Shown in pieces: positions 46,127 through 56,365 of a DNA stretch of 64,000 bases. The notes under the pieces were generated by a model. It saw only the letters and a program-made list of their open reading frames with translations, made no database searches and was not told the origin of the DNA. Origin of the DNA: Xenorhabdus griffiniae (lineage in GTDB: Bacteria; Pseudomonadota; Gammaproteobacteria; Enterobacterales; Enterobacteriaceae); NCBI RefSeq assembly GCF_037265215.1, contig NZ_CP147737.1, positions 4,062,001 to 4,126,000 of the forward strand. The letters are read 5' to 3'. The translations under genes and the position numbers were made by a program. Position 1 is the first letter of the stretch; each line of letters opens with the position of its first letter.

Positions 46127-46381
46127 TTAAAGTCCCTGAAGCTTACGGTCACGCTGCCACTGTGCCGGTGTATAGGCTTTGATTGACAACGCGTGAATGC
46201 GGTTATCAGCGATATATTCCATCAAAGGAGCATAAACAGCCTGCTGTTGTTTAACTCGGCTCAGGCCATCAAAAAATGCGCCAACGGCAATAACCTGAAA
46301 ATGGCTGCCATCACCGCTGACGATGACTTCATCAAGTGCCAATTTTTCCATCAGCACTTTTTTAATTTCATTCGTATCCAT
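46127..46381 (-). CDS. ibaG: BolA-family acid stress protein IbaG
   Basis: An 84-residue BolA-like protein, exactly the E. coli length when started at the ATG complementary to 46379-46381. The [14 protein letters not shown] core with the conserved histidine and the C-terminal [18 protein letters not shown] are typical. IbaG works with monothiol glutaredoxin in iron-sulphur handling and acid resistance. It precedes murA; a terminator on the same strand separates it from mlaB. Confidence 0.95.
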   Translation of the reverse strand: MDTNEIKKVLMEKLALDEVIVSGDGSHFQVIAVGAFFDGLSRVKQQQAVYAPLMEYIADNRIHALSIKAYTPAQWQRDRKLQGL

Positions 46382-46461
46382 AGTTCTGCTCACACTTGTC
46401 TTTAGAAAATAATAATAGTAAATGCCTATCCTAATGGAATACAGGCAACTCTTAAACCAAG

Positions 46462-46498
46462 AAAAACGCCCCTGTAAGTTGATGGCTTACAAGGGCGC
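46462..46498 (-). terminator. Intrinsic terminator between mlaB and ibaG
   Basis: Read on the minus strand: a ~13-bp stem (GCGCCCTTGTAAG/CTTACAGGGGCGT, one mismatch) followed by TTTTTC, about 20 bp after the mlaB stop. Confidence 0.75.
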
Positions 46499-46517
46499 TG
46501 ATGATCAAAAAAAGGAA

Positions 46518-46871
46518 TTACGTCTTGGGCTGACTATCATCAAGAAGAGCTTGCAGGCCATATAGCGTTACCAACGTGTTCAACTGTTCCCCTATACCTG
46601 ACAAGGTCAGTGCCTTGCCACGTTTCTGGCATTCTCCTTTAAATTGGACAAACAGAGCCAACCCCGTAGAATCCACACGGCTTAACTGGGAGACATCAAT
46701 ATTGTCAATGCCCGCCAGAACCTGCTCTTTTTGTTGCCAAAGGGGTAACAAACTATCACGATCCAATGTGCCTTGCAGAAACAATGTATTACCGGCCTTT
46801 TCCCAGCTAACCGTTCCCTGATTGACGTTTTCGTTAATCATCATAGCGTTATCAACCGTCGCTTTTTCCAT
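46518..46871 (-). CDS. mlaB: Phospholipid ABC transporter STAS subunit MlaB
   Basis: A 117-residue STAS-domain protein. The start one base after the mlaC stop gives an N terminus ~20 residues longer than E. coli MlaB; the methionines at residues 10 and 11 are alternatives. The core runs from SWEKAGNTLFLQG to LDDSQP and includes VSQLSRVDSTGLALF, the STAS loop that contacts MlaF. MlaB stabilises and activates the MlaFE transporter. Last gene of mlaFEDCB here. Confidence 0.92.
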   Translation of the reverse strand: MEKATVDNAMMINENVNQGTVSWEKAGNTLFLQGTLDRDSLLPLWQQKEQVLAGIDNIDVSQLSRVDSTGLALFVQFKGECQKRGKALTLSGIGEQLNTLVTLYGLQALLDDSQPKT

Positions 46872-46872
46872 A

Positions 46873-47502
46873 TCACTTTTTCTTTTCTAAAGTGATCGGT
46901 GCTTTTGCACTGATGGCTAATTGTTCAGTCAAGCCATCAATACCTTTCTGACGCAGGATATCCGCCCATTCGTTCTGCTTGGTCGTGATCATACTCACGC
47001 CTTCTGCAATCATATCGTAAGCCTGCCAATAACCGGTCTTACTGTTTTTACGCCATTGGAAATCTAAACGAACTGGCGGCTGCCCGTTAGGATCGGTGAT
47101 CGTGACACGAATAGCCACTATCGTCTTATCACCCAACGGCTGTTCTGGGGCAATCTGATAATCTTGTCCGTGATACATCGCCAAAGCCTGGCCATATGCC
47201 TGTTCCAGATAGGATTCAAACGCCTTGAAATAAGCATCACGCTGCTCCGGTGTCGCTTGTTTGTAGTAAGGCCCCAGAACCAGTGCTCCTGCATATTTTA
47301 TCTGTACATAAGGCAGCAATTCTTGACGCACAATCTGGCGCAAGATGTCTGGATTGGCCTGAATCTGTGGTTGATCACTCTTCAAACGGCTAAACGTTTT
47401 TGCCGCCGCATCTTTCATCAATGCGTAAGGGTTAGTTTGATCTGTAGCGCTGGCCAATGGTGCAACCACCAGCAACGCAATCATAAGTAATTGCTTAAAC
47501 AT
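46873..47502 (-). CDS. mlaC: Periplasmic phospholipid-binding protein MlaC
   Basis: A 209-residue periplasmic protein. The start complementary to 47500-47502 ([19 protein letters not shown]) has GGAG upstream and gives a clear signal peptide; longer in-frame starts are rejected. The mature part carries the [16 protein letters not shown] and [17 protein letters not shown] segments that line the lipid pocket. MlaC ferries phospholipids between the MlaA complex at the outer membrane and MlaFEDB. A KKK-rich C terminus follows. Confidence 0.95.
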   Translation of the reverse strand: MFKQLLMIALLVVAPLASATDQTNPYALMKDAAAKTFSRLKSDQPQIQANPDILRQIVRQELLPYVQIKYAGALVLGPYYKQATPEQRDAYFKAFESYLEQAYGQALAMYHGQDYQIAPEQPLGDKTIVAIRVTITDPNGQPPVRLDFQWRKNSKTGYWQAYDMIAEGVSMITTKQNEWADILRQKGIDGLTEQLAISAKAPITLEKKK

Positions 47503-47536
47503 AAGTGTTATTTCTCCTGAGCAGTGGGCTGCTAAC

Positions 47537-48040
47537 TTAGTGTGCTTGTTCCGGTGATTTTTCCTGACTTCCGCTACTACTCTTATACAGGAACTGACCA
47601 ATCAAATCTTCAAGTACCATTGCAGGCTTGGTATCTTCAATACGATCGCCATCTTTCAACATGGCAGTGCCTAAATCAGGATCATCAAACCCAATATTGA
47701 GGGCAACATATTGTTCCCCCAGTAACCCTGAAGTTCGGATAGAAAGCGAACTGGTATTGGGAATATTGTCGTATTGCGTGAAAATATCCAATTCAACTTG
47801 CGGCGTATACGTTTTGTGATCCAACCAGATTTTCTCCACGCGACCAACAACAACTCCGCCAACTTTCACCGGTGAACGTACTTTCAGGCCACCAATATTG
47901 TCAAATGCGGCATATACACGATAAGTTGGCTGACTGCCGAAAGATCGGATATCTGCAACTTTGAGGCATAAAAATATGATTGCGGCCAGCGCAATCAAGA
48001 CAAAAGCTCCCACCCAAATTTCATTTTTCTTGCTTTGCAT
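47537..48040 (-). CDS. mlaD: MCE-domain lipid transport protein MlaD
   Basis: A 167-residue protein starting [13 protein letters not shown], like E. coli MlaD. One N-terminal transmembrane helix precedes a single MCE domain (~40-120) with [21 protein letters not shown], and [16 protein letters not shown] near its end. Hexameric MlaD forms the hydrophobic channel in the periplasm above MlaFE. The C-terminal tail is shorter than in E. coli. It starts 4 bp after the mlaE stop. Confidence 0.95.
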   Translation of the reverse strand: MQSKKNEIWVGAFVLIALAAIIFLCLKVADIRSFGSQPTYRVYAAFDNIGGLKVRSPVKVGGVVVGRVEKIWLDHKTYTPQVELDIFTQYDNIPNTSSLSIRTSGLLGEQYVALNIGFDDPDLGTAMLKDGDRIEDTKPAMVLEDLIGQFLYKSSSGSQEKSPEQAH

Positions 48041-48044
48041 CGAC

Positions 48045-48833
48045 TTAGTTCCCAAACATCAGTGCTGTCAGCACAAAATCCAAACCTAATACCGCCAACG
48101 ACGCATGAACTACCGTGCGCGTCGTCGCCCTGCTGATCCCTTCCGATGTTGGGATAGCGTCATAACCATTGAACAGTGCAATCCAGGTTACCGTAATAGC
48201 AAAAACGACACTCTTGAGAAAACAGTTGAGCAGATCTTTTTGCCATTCCACCGCAGATTGCATAGATGACCAGAAGAAGCCACCATCAATGCCTTTCCAA
48301 TCCACACCCACTATTGCACCGCCTAAGATCCCCACAGCAACAAAGATCAAGGAAAGCAAGGGCATACTGATAAAACCAGCCCAAAAACGCGGGGCAATAA
48401 CACGGCGCAGCGGATCAACCGCCATCATTTCCAGACTGGAAATCTGTTCAGTCGTTTTCATCAAACCAATTTCTGCGGTCAACGCTGAGCCAGCTCGCCC
48501 TGCAAACAGTAATGCCGTCACCACAGGCCCCAATTCACGCAGCAGTGATAACGCCACCATCATGCCAAGGCTGCCTTCCGCACTAAATGTGGTCAACACC
48601 AGATAGCCCTGCAAGGCCAACACCATGCCAATAAACAGCCCTGAAACCACGATGATCAAAAGAGATTGAACACCTACGCTATACAGTTGCTGACGCAATA
48701 GTGTCCATTGTTTGGCAGTTTCTGGCTTACCAATGATTGCATTAAACAGCATAAAGCCCGCACGACCGAATGAAGCCGTAACCTCAATCGTACGTCGGCC
48801 CATTGCTGCTAATGCCCGTGTTAACATTAACAT
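48045..48833 (-). CDS. mlaE: Phospholipid ABC transporter permease MlaE
   Basis: A 262-residue permease with about five hydrophobic segments. Diagnostic stretches are [21 protein letters not shown], the coupling segment that meets MlaF, and [19 protein letters not shown]. Two possible starts differ by two codons (MLMLTR); the first follows an AGGA. It forms the inner-membrane core of the Mla retrograde phospholipid transporter. Confidence 0.96.
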   Translation of the reverse strand: MLMLTRALAAMGRRTIEVTASFGRAGFMLFNAIIGKPETAKQWTLLRQQLYSVGVQSLLIIVVSGLFIGMVLALQGYLVLTTFSAEGSLGMMVALSLLRELGPVVTALLFAGRAGSALTAEIGLMKTTEQISSLEMMAVDPLRRVIAPRFWAGFISMPLLSLIFVAVGILGGAIVGVDWKGIDGGFFWSSMQSAVEWQKDLLNCFLKSVVFAITVTWIALFNGYDAIPTSEGISRATTRTVVHASLAVLGLDFVLTALMFGN

Positions 48834-48837
48834 TCCA

Positions 48838-49641
48838 TCATCCTAATAACTCAGTTTTGTAATCCCCAGCAGGGAAACGGAAAGGCACAGGCCCATCAGC
48901 GATACCATCAAGAAACTGCCGTACCCGTTGATCCTGATTCATTCTCAGTTGATCTGGAGTACCTTCTGCGATCACTTTCTTCTCAGCCACGATATAAGCA
49001 TAATCGGCAATACTCAGCACTTCAGGCACATCGTGGGAAACCACGACACACGTGACACCAAGTGCATGATTTAGCTCATCAATCAGCTTCACCAAAACGC
49101 CCATCGTGATGGGATCTTGACCGACAAAAGGTTCATCAAACATGATCAAGTCGGGATCGAGTGCAATCGCCCTTGCTAATGCTGCTCGCCTTGCCATACC
49201 GCCAGAGAGTTCCGATGGCATCAAGTGCGCAGCGCCACGCAACCCTACCGCTTCCAGCTTCATCATCACGGTTGTGTGAATCAATGCTTCTGGCAGTTGG
49301 GTATGCTCACGCAAGGGAAAAGCCACATTGTCAAAAACATTCAGATCAGTGAACAAGGCACCAGACTGAAATAACATGCTCATTTTTTTGCGGGCAGCAT
49401 ACAGGCGTGGACGGGACAATGCCGGAATATTATCACCATCAAACCAAATTTCACCGCGCTCAGGGCGAATTTGCCCCCCGATCAGACGCAGCAACGTGGT
49501 TTTTCCGATACCAGAAGGTCCCATAATGGCGGTAATTTTTCCTTTCGGAACGGTCAGATTAATATCAGCAAAAATCGGGCGTTGGCCTCGGGTGAAATGC
49601 ATTCCGCAGATCTCAATAAGATTTGCTGTTTGTTGACTCAT
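48838..49641 (-). CDS. mlaF: Phospholipid ABC transporter ATPase MlaF
   Basis: A 267-residue ABC ATPase with Walker [11 protein letters not shown] (41-50), Q-loop, signature [14 protein letters not shown], Walker [14 protein letters not shown] and the switch histidine in VVVSHDV. It drives MlaE. The first gene of the mla operon; its promoter should lie in 49642-49872, shared divergently with yrbG. Confidence 0.97.
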   Translation of the reverse strand: MSQQTANLIEICGMHFTRGQRPIFADINLTVPKGKITAIMGPSGIGKTTLLRLIGGQIRPERGEIWFDGDNIPALSRPRLYAARKKMSMLFQSGALFTDLNVFDNVAFPLREHTQLPEALIHTTVMMKLEAVGLRGAAHLMPSELSGGMARRAALARAIALDPDLIMFDEPFVGQDPITMGVLVKLIDELNHALGVTCVVVSHDVPEVLSIADYAYIVAEKKVIAEGTPDQLRMNQDQRVRQFLDGIADGPVPFRFPAGDYKTELLG

Positions 49642-49872
49642 TGTTGATAGCCCCTAACCGTTAATAGAACTGTATTCATGACTGTATTTAAATAATTAAT
49701 CATGCATACTACAAAAAATTGCCCAATTTTGCGTTAGCAAAGTTGTGACAAATTTTACTTTTTATCGCTTGATCGTCAGAATGTATAAGTCTAGCTGAAT
49801 AAACATTCCATGTTTAAAAATCAACCATTATTAGCATTATGCTCGGAATAAAACTTATTTAAGGGACACTCC

Positions 49873-50850
49873 ATGTTTCTGACAATTGTACTGCTCATTA
49901 CCGGGTTGATTTTACTGGTGTATGGTTCCGATAGATTAGTTTATGGTGCGGCTGTTTTTGCCCGCGCCATGAAAATTCCCCCTTTTATTGTCGGCCTGGT
50001 TATTATGGGAATAGGAACCTCGCTGCCAGAACTGATGGTCTCTGTCACAGCAATTTTAGACGGACAGCCAGACATGGCCATAGGCAATGCCATCGGCTCC
50101 AATATTACTAACCTGTTGCTCATTGCGGGAGCAGCAGCTTTCATTCGTCCAATCAGGGTAAAGTCAGAAATTCTGCGACAAGAAGTTCCCCTAATGTTGG
50201 CGATCACGGCATTTGCAGGGTATTTGCTATCCAATGGCTACCTGAGCCGGCTGGATGGTATTCTTTTAGTGCTTTCAGCCCTCTTCTTTATCTCCCTAAT
50301 GATAAAGATGACCGCTTTTTCTCAACACAATAGGGCTGATAGCTATACCCAGGAACGAGATGCCGAATTGCCGCTCGAAGGCAACAAAGGAATTGCACTA
50401 CTTTGGGTGGTTCTGGGGTTAATGATTCTTCCCATTTCTACCCGCATGGTGATTGATAATGCAACCGTCATTGCACGTATTTATGGTGTCAGCGAACTGG
50501 TGATTGGCCTGACAATGCTTGCCGTGGGAACCAGTTTACCTGAGCTTGCCACTGCTATTGCTGCGGCCATAAAAGGTGAGAACGACATGGCAATGGGCAA
50601 TATTGTTGGCTCGAACGTATTCAATGCCACTCTTGTCTTGGGTATCCCCGCCATACTTTCCCCTAGTGCCTTTTCACCTCAAGCATTTTCCCGAGATTTT
50701 TGGGTCATGATGGCAGCGAGTATACTATTCACGGTATTTTGTCTGGGAAAAAAGCATCGATTGAACCGATTGAACGGCATCTTGCTACTGGGCTGTTTTA
50801 TCGCTTATTTTGTCGTACTTTTTGTTTCTAATTATTACGGTACTGAGTAA
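49873..50850 (+). CDS. yrbG: Calcium/sodium antiporter family protein YrbG
   Basis: A 325-residue CaCA-family protein with about ten transmembrane segments. Both alpha-repeats are clear: GIGTSLPELMVSVTA with GNAIGSNITN in the first half, and AVGTSLPELATAIAA with GNIVGSNVFNATLVLG in the second. Family members exchange cations such as Ca2+ or Na+; the substrate of YrbG is unproven. It heads yrbG-kdsD-kdsC-lptC-lptA-lptB. Confidence 0.93.
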   Translation: MFLTIVLLITGLILLVYGSDRLVYGAAVFARAMKIPPFIVGLVIMGIGTSLPELMVSVTAILDGQPDMAIGNAIGSNITNLLLIAGAAAFIRPIRVKSEILRQEVPLMLAITAFAGYLLSNGYLSRLDGILLVLSALFFISLMIKMTAFSQHNRADSYTQERDAELPLEGNKGIALLWVVLGLMILPISTRMVIDNATVIARIYGVSELVIGLTMLAVGTSLPELATAIAAAIKGENDMAMGNIVGSNVFNATLVLGIPAILSPSAFSPQAFSRDFWVMMAASILFTVFCLGKKHRLNRLNGILLLGCFIAYFVVLFVSNYYGTE

Positions 50851-50885
50851 TTGCCGATTGAATGGGAAAAGAGTGGGAAGTAAAA

Positions 50886-51854
50886 ATGCCTAAAATCGAT
50901 TTTCAGCAAGCAGGTAAGCAAGTATTACATATTGAACTTGAAGGGCTGGTTGGCCTGGAACAATACATTAATGACGATTTCAGCCAAGCCTGTGAACTCA
51001 TGTTTAGTTGTGAAGGAAAAGTCATTGTGATGGGGATGGGCAAATCTGGTCATATTGGGCGAAAAATCGCTGCGACATTTGCCAGCACCGGTACACCTTC
51101 GTTCTTTGTCCATCCTGGCGAAGCCAGCCATGGCGATCTCGGCATGGTAACCGCAAAAGATATCGTGCTGGCAATTTCCAATTCTGGTGAATCAAATGAA
51201 ATTCTGGCATTAATTCCTGTACTCAAGCGACAAAAAGTCCCGCTCATCTGCATGACAAATAATCGCAACAGCAACATGGGCAAAGCCGCAGACATCCACT
51301 TGTGCATCAAAGTTCCACAAGAAGCCTGTCCATTGGGATTAGCCCCTACCACCAGCACTACCGCCACACTCGTCATGGGTGATGCATTAGCCCTTGCACT
51401 CTTGCAAGCGCGTGGCTTTACTGCTGAAGACTTCGCCCTTTCCCATCCAGGTGGAGCACTCGGACGCAAACTTCTGCTGTTGACCAGTGATTTAATGACC
51501 ACCGGTGGTGATATTCCCCGTGTTCCCCGCACAGCGACTCTGCGTGAAGCGTTGGTGGAAATCACCCGCAAAAAATTGGGCATGACGGTTATTTGTGATG
51601 ATGACATGCAGATCTGTGGTATTTTTACCGATGGCGATTTACGCCGTGTTTTCGATATGGGCATTGATTTAAACAATGCAAAAATCTCTGATGTCATGAC
51701 TGCCGGCGGCATTCGTATTAAACCCAATGCACTGGCAGTTGATGCCTTAAATCTGATGCAATCACGCCATATTACCTCACTATTGGTCACAGAAGGTGAC
51801 AAATTACTTGGTGTGCTACACATGCACGATCTTTTGCAGGCCGGTGTTGTGTAG
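50886..51854 (+). CDS. kdsD: Arabinose-5-phosphate isomerase KdsD
   Basis: A 322-residue enzyme. The ATG at 50886 has GGGAAG upstream and is preferred; an in-frame ATG at 50862 lacks a site but gives a length nearer to E. coli. The SIS domain (1-~190) holds GMGKSGHIGRK and ISNSGESNEI, and two CBS domains fill the C terminus (TDGDLRRVFDMG, LLGVLHMHDL). It converts ribulose 5-phosphate to arabinose 5-phosphate, the first step to Kdo of LPS. Confidence 0.95.
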   Translation: MPKIDFQQAGKQVLHIELEGLVGLEQYINDDFSQACELMFSCEGKVIVMGMGKSGHIGRKIAATFASTGTPSFFVHPGEASHGDLGMVTAKDIVLAISNSGESNEILALIPVLKRQKVPLICMTNNRNSNMGKAADIHLCIKVPQEACPLGLAPTTSTTATLVMGDALALALLQARGFTAEDFALSHPGGALGRKLLLLTSDLMTTGGDIPRVPRTATLREALVEITRKKLGMTVICDDDMQICGIFTDGDLRRVFDMGIDLNNAKISDVMTAGGIRIKPNALAVDALNLMQSRHITSLLVTEGDKLLGVLHMHDLLQAGVV

Positions 51855-51922
51855 GCCGGTCTTCTATAAAACAAGTAAACTGATACAAACAAGCATGATA
51901 TAAATCTTAAGAGAATTTCTTA

Positions 51923-52486
51923 ATGAGTCAAAAAGCGTACCTGGACACCTGTTATGGCCCAGTTAATAAAACAATTATCGAAAAAGCCCATCGAATCCGT
52001 TTGCTGATTTGTGATGTTGATGGCGTGATGTCTGATGGGCTTATCTACATGGGCAATGAAGGCGAAGAGCTGAAAGCCTTTAACGTTCGTGATGGTTATG
52101 GCATCCGTTGTTTAATCACCTCCGGTATTGAAGTTGCCATCATTACTGGCCGCAAAGCAAAACTGCTGGAAAATCGGGCAAAAACACTCGGCATTACACA
52201 TCTTTACCAAGGACAAAACGATAAGGTTTTGGCGTATAAGGAACTGTTGGATAAACTAGCGTTGCAGCCAGAGCAAGTCGCCTATATTGGCGATGACCTT
52301 ATTGACTGGCCTGTCATGGCACAAGTTGGTTTATCCGTTGCAGTTGCTGATGCCCATCCTTTACTGTTGCCAAAAGCAGATTATGTGACTCAGATTGCCG
52401 GCGGACGCGGTGCAGTCAGGGAACTTTGTGATTTGGTGCTCTTCGCTCAGAACAAGCTCGAAGATGCCAAAGGGTTATCCATATAA
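51923..52486 (+). CDS. kdsC: Kdo-8-phosphate phosphatase KdsC
   Basis: A 187-residue HAD phosphatase. The nucleophile Asp31 and acid Asp33 are in LLICDVDGVMSDG, motif II TGRKAKLLENRA follows, and the GDDLIDWPVM acidic motif is present. It releases Kdo from Kdo 8-phosphate in the cytoplasm as a tetramer. It lies 68 bp after kdsD and 18 bp before lptC. Confidence 0.96.
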   Translation: MSQKAYLDTCYGPVNKTIIEKAHRIRLLICDVDGVMSDGLIYMGNEGEELKAFNVRDGYGIRCLITSGIEVAIITGRKAKLLENRAKTLGITHLYQGQNDKVLAYKELLDKLALQPEQVAYIGDDLIDWPVMAQVGLSVAVADAHPLLLPKADYVTQIAGGRGAVRELCDLVLFAQNKLEDAKGLSI

Positions 52487-52504
52487 ATTAAAATTGAAAA
52501 AAGA

Positions 52505-53098
52505 ATGAGCAAAATTCAATCCTGGCTGATCGCAATACTGGCACTGATCGCGCTTGCGCTGATTGGCTGGAATTTCTCGAATGTCAATGATGATGCCTCA
52601 TCAGCCATTGTGGATGATGGTTATCCGACTTACCAAACACAGGAAGCCATTACTTTTGTCTATGATCCGGAAGGTAAGTTGACTTACAAGCTGGTTGCTG
52701 ACGATGTTAAAAACTATACGGAAACCAAATTGACCTGGTTTACCAACCCCGTATTGACAACATTTGCCCCCAATAGCCTCCCTGGCACCCCGATAGCGAC
52801 ATGGACAGTGCGTGCTAACAAAGCCAAACTGACCAAAGATAAAATGCTTTATCTGTACGGGGATGTCCAAGTGGATAGCCTGAACGATGCGTCACAATTG
52901 CAGCGGATCACAACAGATAATGCGATCGTCAATCTGACAACCCAAGATGTCGCATCCGATGACCGAGTCACGCTTATTGGTGTCGGTCTGAAATCTGTTG
53001 GCATGAAAATGCGCGGCAATCTGCGAAACAAAACTGCTGAACTGATTGAAAAGGTGACCACTCAATATGAGATTCCACATGAACAACCTAATCCGTAA
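52505..53098 (+). CDS. lptC: LPS export system protein LptC
   Basis: A 197-residue bitopic inner-membrane protein. The N-terminal helix (LIAILALIALALIGW) is followed by a periplasmic beta-jellyroll with YPTYQTQEAITFVYDPEG and the later LYGDVQVDSL. LptC takes LPS from LptB2FG and hands it to LptA. Its 3' end overlaps the start of lptA by 32 bp, the same overlap as in E. coli. Confidence 0.95.
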   Translation: MSKIQSWLIAILALIALALIGWNFSNVNDDASSAIVDDGYPTYQTQEAITFVYDPEGKLTYKLVADDVKNYTETKLTWFTNPVLTTFAPNSLPGTPIATWTVRANKAKLTKDKMLYLYGDVQVDSLNDASQLQRITTDNAIVNLTTQDVASDDRVTLIGVGLKSVGMKMRGNLRNKTAELIEKVTTQYEIPHEQPNP

Positions 53099-53627
53099 TT
53101 CCGTTATTGCCAGTACACTTTTTGCCGTCAGCCTGCCCGTACTGGCCTTAAAAGATGATACAAAAAAACCCATTACTATCGACTCAGCAAGACAGTCATT
53201 AGATTTAACGGGAAACATTGCCACCTTTACGGATAATGTCACCGTAAAGCAAGGTTCGATCGACATTCATGCAGATAAGGTCGTTGTTACCCGCCCGGAT
53301 GGGAATTCTGACAAGACAGTGATTGAAGCATTCGGTAATCCTGCCACTTTTTACCAATTACAAGATGATGGTAAGCCCATCAAAGGTCATGCATCAAAGA
53401 TGCGCTATGAGATGGATAGAGAGCTGGTCACCCTGACAGGGAACGCCTATCTTGAACAGCTAGACAGCAATATCAAAGGCGATAAAATCACTTATCTGGT
53501 ACCAACACAACAAATGGAAGCATTTAGTGATAAAGGTAAACATGTCACCACCGTCCTGTTACCTGCCCAGCTACAAGAAAAAGGCCCTGGTATTAACGGT
53601 GCTGACGCTCAGAAAAAGGGTAAATAA
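53067..53627 (+). CDS. lptA: LPS transport periplasmic protein LptA
   Basis: A 186-residue periplasmic protein. The ATG at 53067 aligns codon for codon with E. coli LptA and has AAGGTGA upstream; the ATG at 53079 is a less likely alternative. The signal peptide ends near SLPVLALKDD; the mature jellyroll carries SLDLTGNIATFTDNVTVKQG and NIKGDKITYL. LptA monomers form the bridge carrying LPS across the periplasm. Confidence 0.95.
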   Translation: MRFHMNNLIRNSVIASTLFAVSLPVLALKDDTKKPITIDSARQSLDLTGNIATFTDNVTVKQGSIDIHADKVVVTRPDGNSDKTVIEAFGNPATFYQLQDDGKPIKGHASKMRYEMDRELVTLTGNAYLEQLDSNIKGDKITYLVPTQQMEAFSDKGKHVTTVLLPAQLQEKGPGINGADAQKKGK

Positions 53628-53633
53628 CGACTG

Positions 53634-54359
53634 ATGGCAATATTAAACGCAGAAAATCTGGCGAAAGCCTATAAAGGCCGTAAGGTCGTTGAGAACGTCA
53701 GCCTAAATGTGAAATCAGGGGAGATTGTTGGCTTGCTTGGCCCCAATGGAGCGGGCAAAACCACGACTTTCTATATGGTAGTCGGCATTGTTCCACGTGA
53801 TGCTGGCTCTATCACCATTGATGAAGAAGATATCAGCCTGCTGCCCCTGCATGAACGTGCACGCCGTGGAATAGGTTACTTACCTCAGGAAGCTTCCATC
53901 TTCCGTCGTTTGAGTGTATTCGACAATTTGATGGCAGTACTGGAGATCCGCAAGGATCTGACCCAAGAGCAGAGAAAAGTGCGTGCCGAAGAGTTGATGG
54001 AAGAATTTCACATCTCTCACCTGCGTGATAACCTTGGCCAATCACTTTCCGGTGGTGAGCGCCGTCGGGTGGAGATTGCCCGTGCATTGGCTGCCAATCC
54101 CAAATTCATTCTGTTGGATGAGCCTTTTGCCGGCGTTGATCCCATTTCCGTACTGGATATTAAAAAGATCATTCAACATCTGCGGGATTACGGGTTGGGT
54201 GTACTGATTACTGACCACAATGTGCGTGAAACACTGGATGTCTGTGTACGTGCCTATATCGTCAGCCAAGGCCATTTGATTGCCCACGGTACGCCGAATG
54301 ACATCCTGAATAACGAGCAAGTCAAACGCGTCTATTTGGGTGAAGGTTTCCGCCTTTAA
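53634..54359 (+). CDS. lptB: LPS export ATPase LptB
   Basis: A 241-residue ABC ATPase with Walker [11 protein letters not shown] (36-45), signature [15 protein letters not shown], Walker [14 protein letters not shown] and the switch histidine in ITDHNVRE. A dimer powers LPS extraction by LptFG and LptC. It starts 6 bp after lptA and is followed 69 bp later by rpoN, the conserved order. Confidence 0.97.
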   Translation: MAILNAENLAKAYKGRKVVENVSLNVKSGEIVGLLGPNGAGKTTTFYMVVGIVPRDAGSITIDEEDISLLPLHERARRGIGYLPQEASIFRRLSVFDNLMAVLEIRKDLTQEQRKVRAEELMEEFHISHLRDNLGQSLSGGERRRVEIARALAANPKFILLDEPFAGVDPISVLDIKKIIQHLRDYGLGVLITDHNVRETLDVCVRAYIVSQGHLIAHGTPNDILNNEQVKRVYLGEGFRL

Positions 54360-54428
54360 CTTTTATCCTTCTGTCAGGCGCGATTCAAGGAACTCTTCAA
54401 GCTAGGTTAAGGAGAAAGTGGTAACGCT

Positions 54429-55868
54429 ATGAAGCAAAGTTTGCAACTCAGGCTCAGTCAGCAATTGACGATGACGCCACAACTCCAGCAAGCCATCCGT
54501 TTGTTGCAACTGTCTACGCTTGAACTTCAGCAAGAGATCCAGCAAGCATTGGAAACCAACCCACTGCTTGAGCAAGATGATCTGCATCAGGAAGTGGAGA
54601 ACCTGGCCCTTTCTGATGCCGACACTGAAGTCATGGATACCCGTGAAGCACTTGAACAGAGGGATATGCCTGAAGAGCTACCGTTAGATGCCAGTTGGGA
54701 TGAAATTTACACCGCTGGCACGCCTTCAGGAACTCACAGTGATTATAGCGCTGATGATTTCCCCGTATATCAGGGAGAAACCACCCAAACTTTGCAAGAT
54801 TACCTCATGTGGCAGGCAGGATTAACGCCATTTACCGAAACGGACGCTGCCATTGCCACTTCAATCATTGACGCCATTGATGACACCGGATATCTGACCA
54901 TTTCTATCGAAGAGATCCTTGCCAGTATTGGTGATGATGAACTGACTTTGGCAGAGGTCGAAACCGTTCTCAAACGCATACAACATTTTGATCCGATTGG
55001 CGTTGCTGCCCGTGACTTACGCGAATGCTTGCTTATCCAGCTTGCAATGCTGCCGCCAAAGACGCCCTATCTGAATGATGCCAAACTTATTGTCAGTAAC
55101 TACCTGGCACTACTGGGTAATCGAGACTTCCGTAATTTATTACGTCAGAGCAAATTAAAAGAGAGTACCCTGAAGGGGGCAATTGATATCATCCAATCAC
55201 TGGAACCAAAACCTGGCCTGGTAGTCAATACTGGTGAATCCGAGTATGTTATTCCCGATGTATTGGCACAGAGAGAAAATGGACGCTGGCAAGTCAGGCT
55301 AAATACCGATAGCATCCCTCGTCTGCGCATCAACCAACACTACGCAGCACTGGGACAACGGGCCAACAATGAGAGTGACAGCCTGTTCATACGCAATAAC
55401 TTGCAAGAGGCCAAATGGCTGCTCAAGAGCCTCGAAAGCCGTAATGAAACATTGCTGAAAGTCGCCCGCTGTATTGTTGAACGACAACAAGACTTTTTTG
55501 AATATGGTGAGGAACACATGAAACCACTGGTATTGGCTGATATCGCCTATCAGATTGACATGCATGAGTCCACCATTTCCCGCGTGACAACCCAGAAATA
55601 CCTGTATAGCCCACGAGGGATTTTTGAACTTAAGTATTTTTTCTCCAGTCACGTCAACACCGACAGTGGTGGTGAAGCTTCTTCTACCGCGATACGTGCT
55701 CTGGTGAAAAAACTGGTCGCGGCAGAGAATCCGGCTAAGCCACTGAGTGACAGTAAATTGACCAGCATACTCGCTGAGCAAGGTATTCAAGTGGCTCGCC
55801 GGACTGTCGCAAAATATAGAGAGTCGTTATCCATCCCGCCTTCAAACCAACGTAAAAAATTGGTTTGA
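54429..55868 (+). CDS. rpoN: RNA polymerase sigma-54 factor
   Basis: A 479-residue sigma-54. Region I (residues 1-50) is the glutamine/leucine-rich activator-response segment ([20 protein letters not shown]), region II is acidic, the core-binding domain follows, and the C terminus carries the helix-turn-helix and the RpoN box [10 protein letters not shown] that reads the -24 element. It serves nitrogen and other regulons. GGAG precedes the ATG at suitable spacing. Confidence 0.97.
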   Translation: MKQSLQLRLSQQLTMTPQLQQAIRLLQLSTLELQQEIQQALETNPLLEQDDLHQEVENLALSDADTEVMDTREALEQRDMPEELPLDASWDEIYTAGTPSGTHSDYSADDFPVYQGETTQTLQDYLMWQAGLTPFTETDAAIATSIIDAIDDTGYLTISIEEILASIGDDELTLAEVETVLKRIQHFDPIGVAARDLRECLLIQLAMLPPKTPYLNDAKLIVSNYLALLGNRDFRNLLRQSKLKESTLKGAIDIIQSLEPKPGLVVNTGESEYVIPDVLAQRENGRWQVRLNTDSIPRLRINQHYAALGQRANNESDSLFIRNNLQEAKWLLKSLESRNETLLKVARCIVERQQDFFEYGEEHMKPLVLADIAYQIDMHESTISRVTTQKYLYSPRGIFELKYFFSSHVNTDSGGEASSTAIRALVKKLVAAENPAKPLSDSKLTSILAEQGIQVARRTVAKYRESLSIPPSNQRKKLV

Positions 55869-55892
55869 ACAACACAGAGAAGGAAAACACCT

Positions 55893-56195
55893 ATGCAACT
55901 CAAAACCATGCAACTCAATGTTACAGGCCACAATATTGAAATTACCGATGCACTTCGCAACATTGTGAACACCAAATGCGGCAAATTGAATCAATACTTC
56001 GATAAAATTAACCTCATTCAGGTCATCCTCCGGGTGGAAAAGGTGCAACGGATCGCCGAAGCTACAGTGTATGTTAATGGAGGTGAGTTGCATGCAAGCT
56101 CAGAACATGAAGACATGTATGCGGCAATTGATGTACTGGTAGATAAGCTAGCGCGTCAATTGACCAAACACAAAAGTAAATTGAGACAACATTAA
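55893..56195 (+). CDS. hpf: Ribosome hibernation promoting factor HPF
   Basis: A 100-residue short-type HPF. The ATG at 55893 has GAAGGA upstream and is chosen; the E. coli-like start would be the ATG at 55908, which has no ribosome-binding site. The two starts lie in a small tandem duplication (ATGCAACTCAA then ATGCAACTCAA), adding five residues. The basic helices ending DKLARQLTKHKSKLRQH bind 16S rRNA in the 100S dimer. It lies 24 bp after rpoN. Confidence 0.94.
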   Translation: MQLKTMQLNVTGHNIEITDALRNIVNTKCGKLNQYFDKINLIQVILRVEKVQRIAEATVYVNGGELHASSEHEDMYAAIDVLVDKLARQLTKHKSKLRQH

Positions 56196-56310
56196 TCGCT
56201 TTTAGGCAACGGGGCTGTCATAAAATTATCACTGTTCTATCTATAACACCGTCTATAACGCCCTGTACTTAGTGCGATCTGTAGATCGGTTTTAGAGCGG
56301 CAGTGCATTA

Positions 56311-56340
56311 ATACCGGATGCCTTATCAGGCATCTGGTAT
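56311..56340 (+). repeat. REP-like hairpin between hpf and ptsN
   Basis: A 13-bp stem (ATACCGGATGCCT/AGGCATCTGGTAT, one G-U pair) closed by a four-base loop. It resembles enterobacterial REP units (GGATGCCTTATCAGGCAT) and ends 13 bp before a possible GTG start of ptsN. Confidence 0.6.
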
Positions 56341-56365
56341 AACAAGGCCCTAAGTGAATAAAGAA

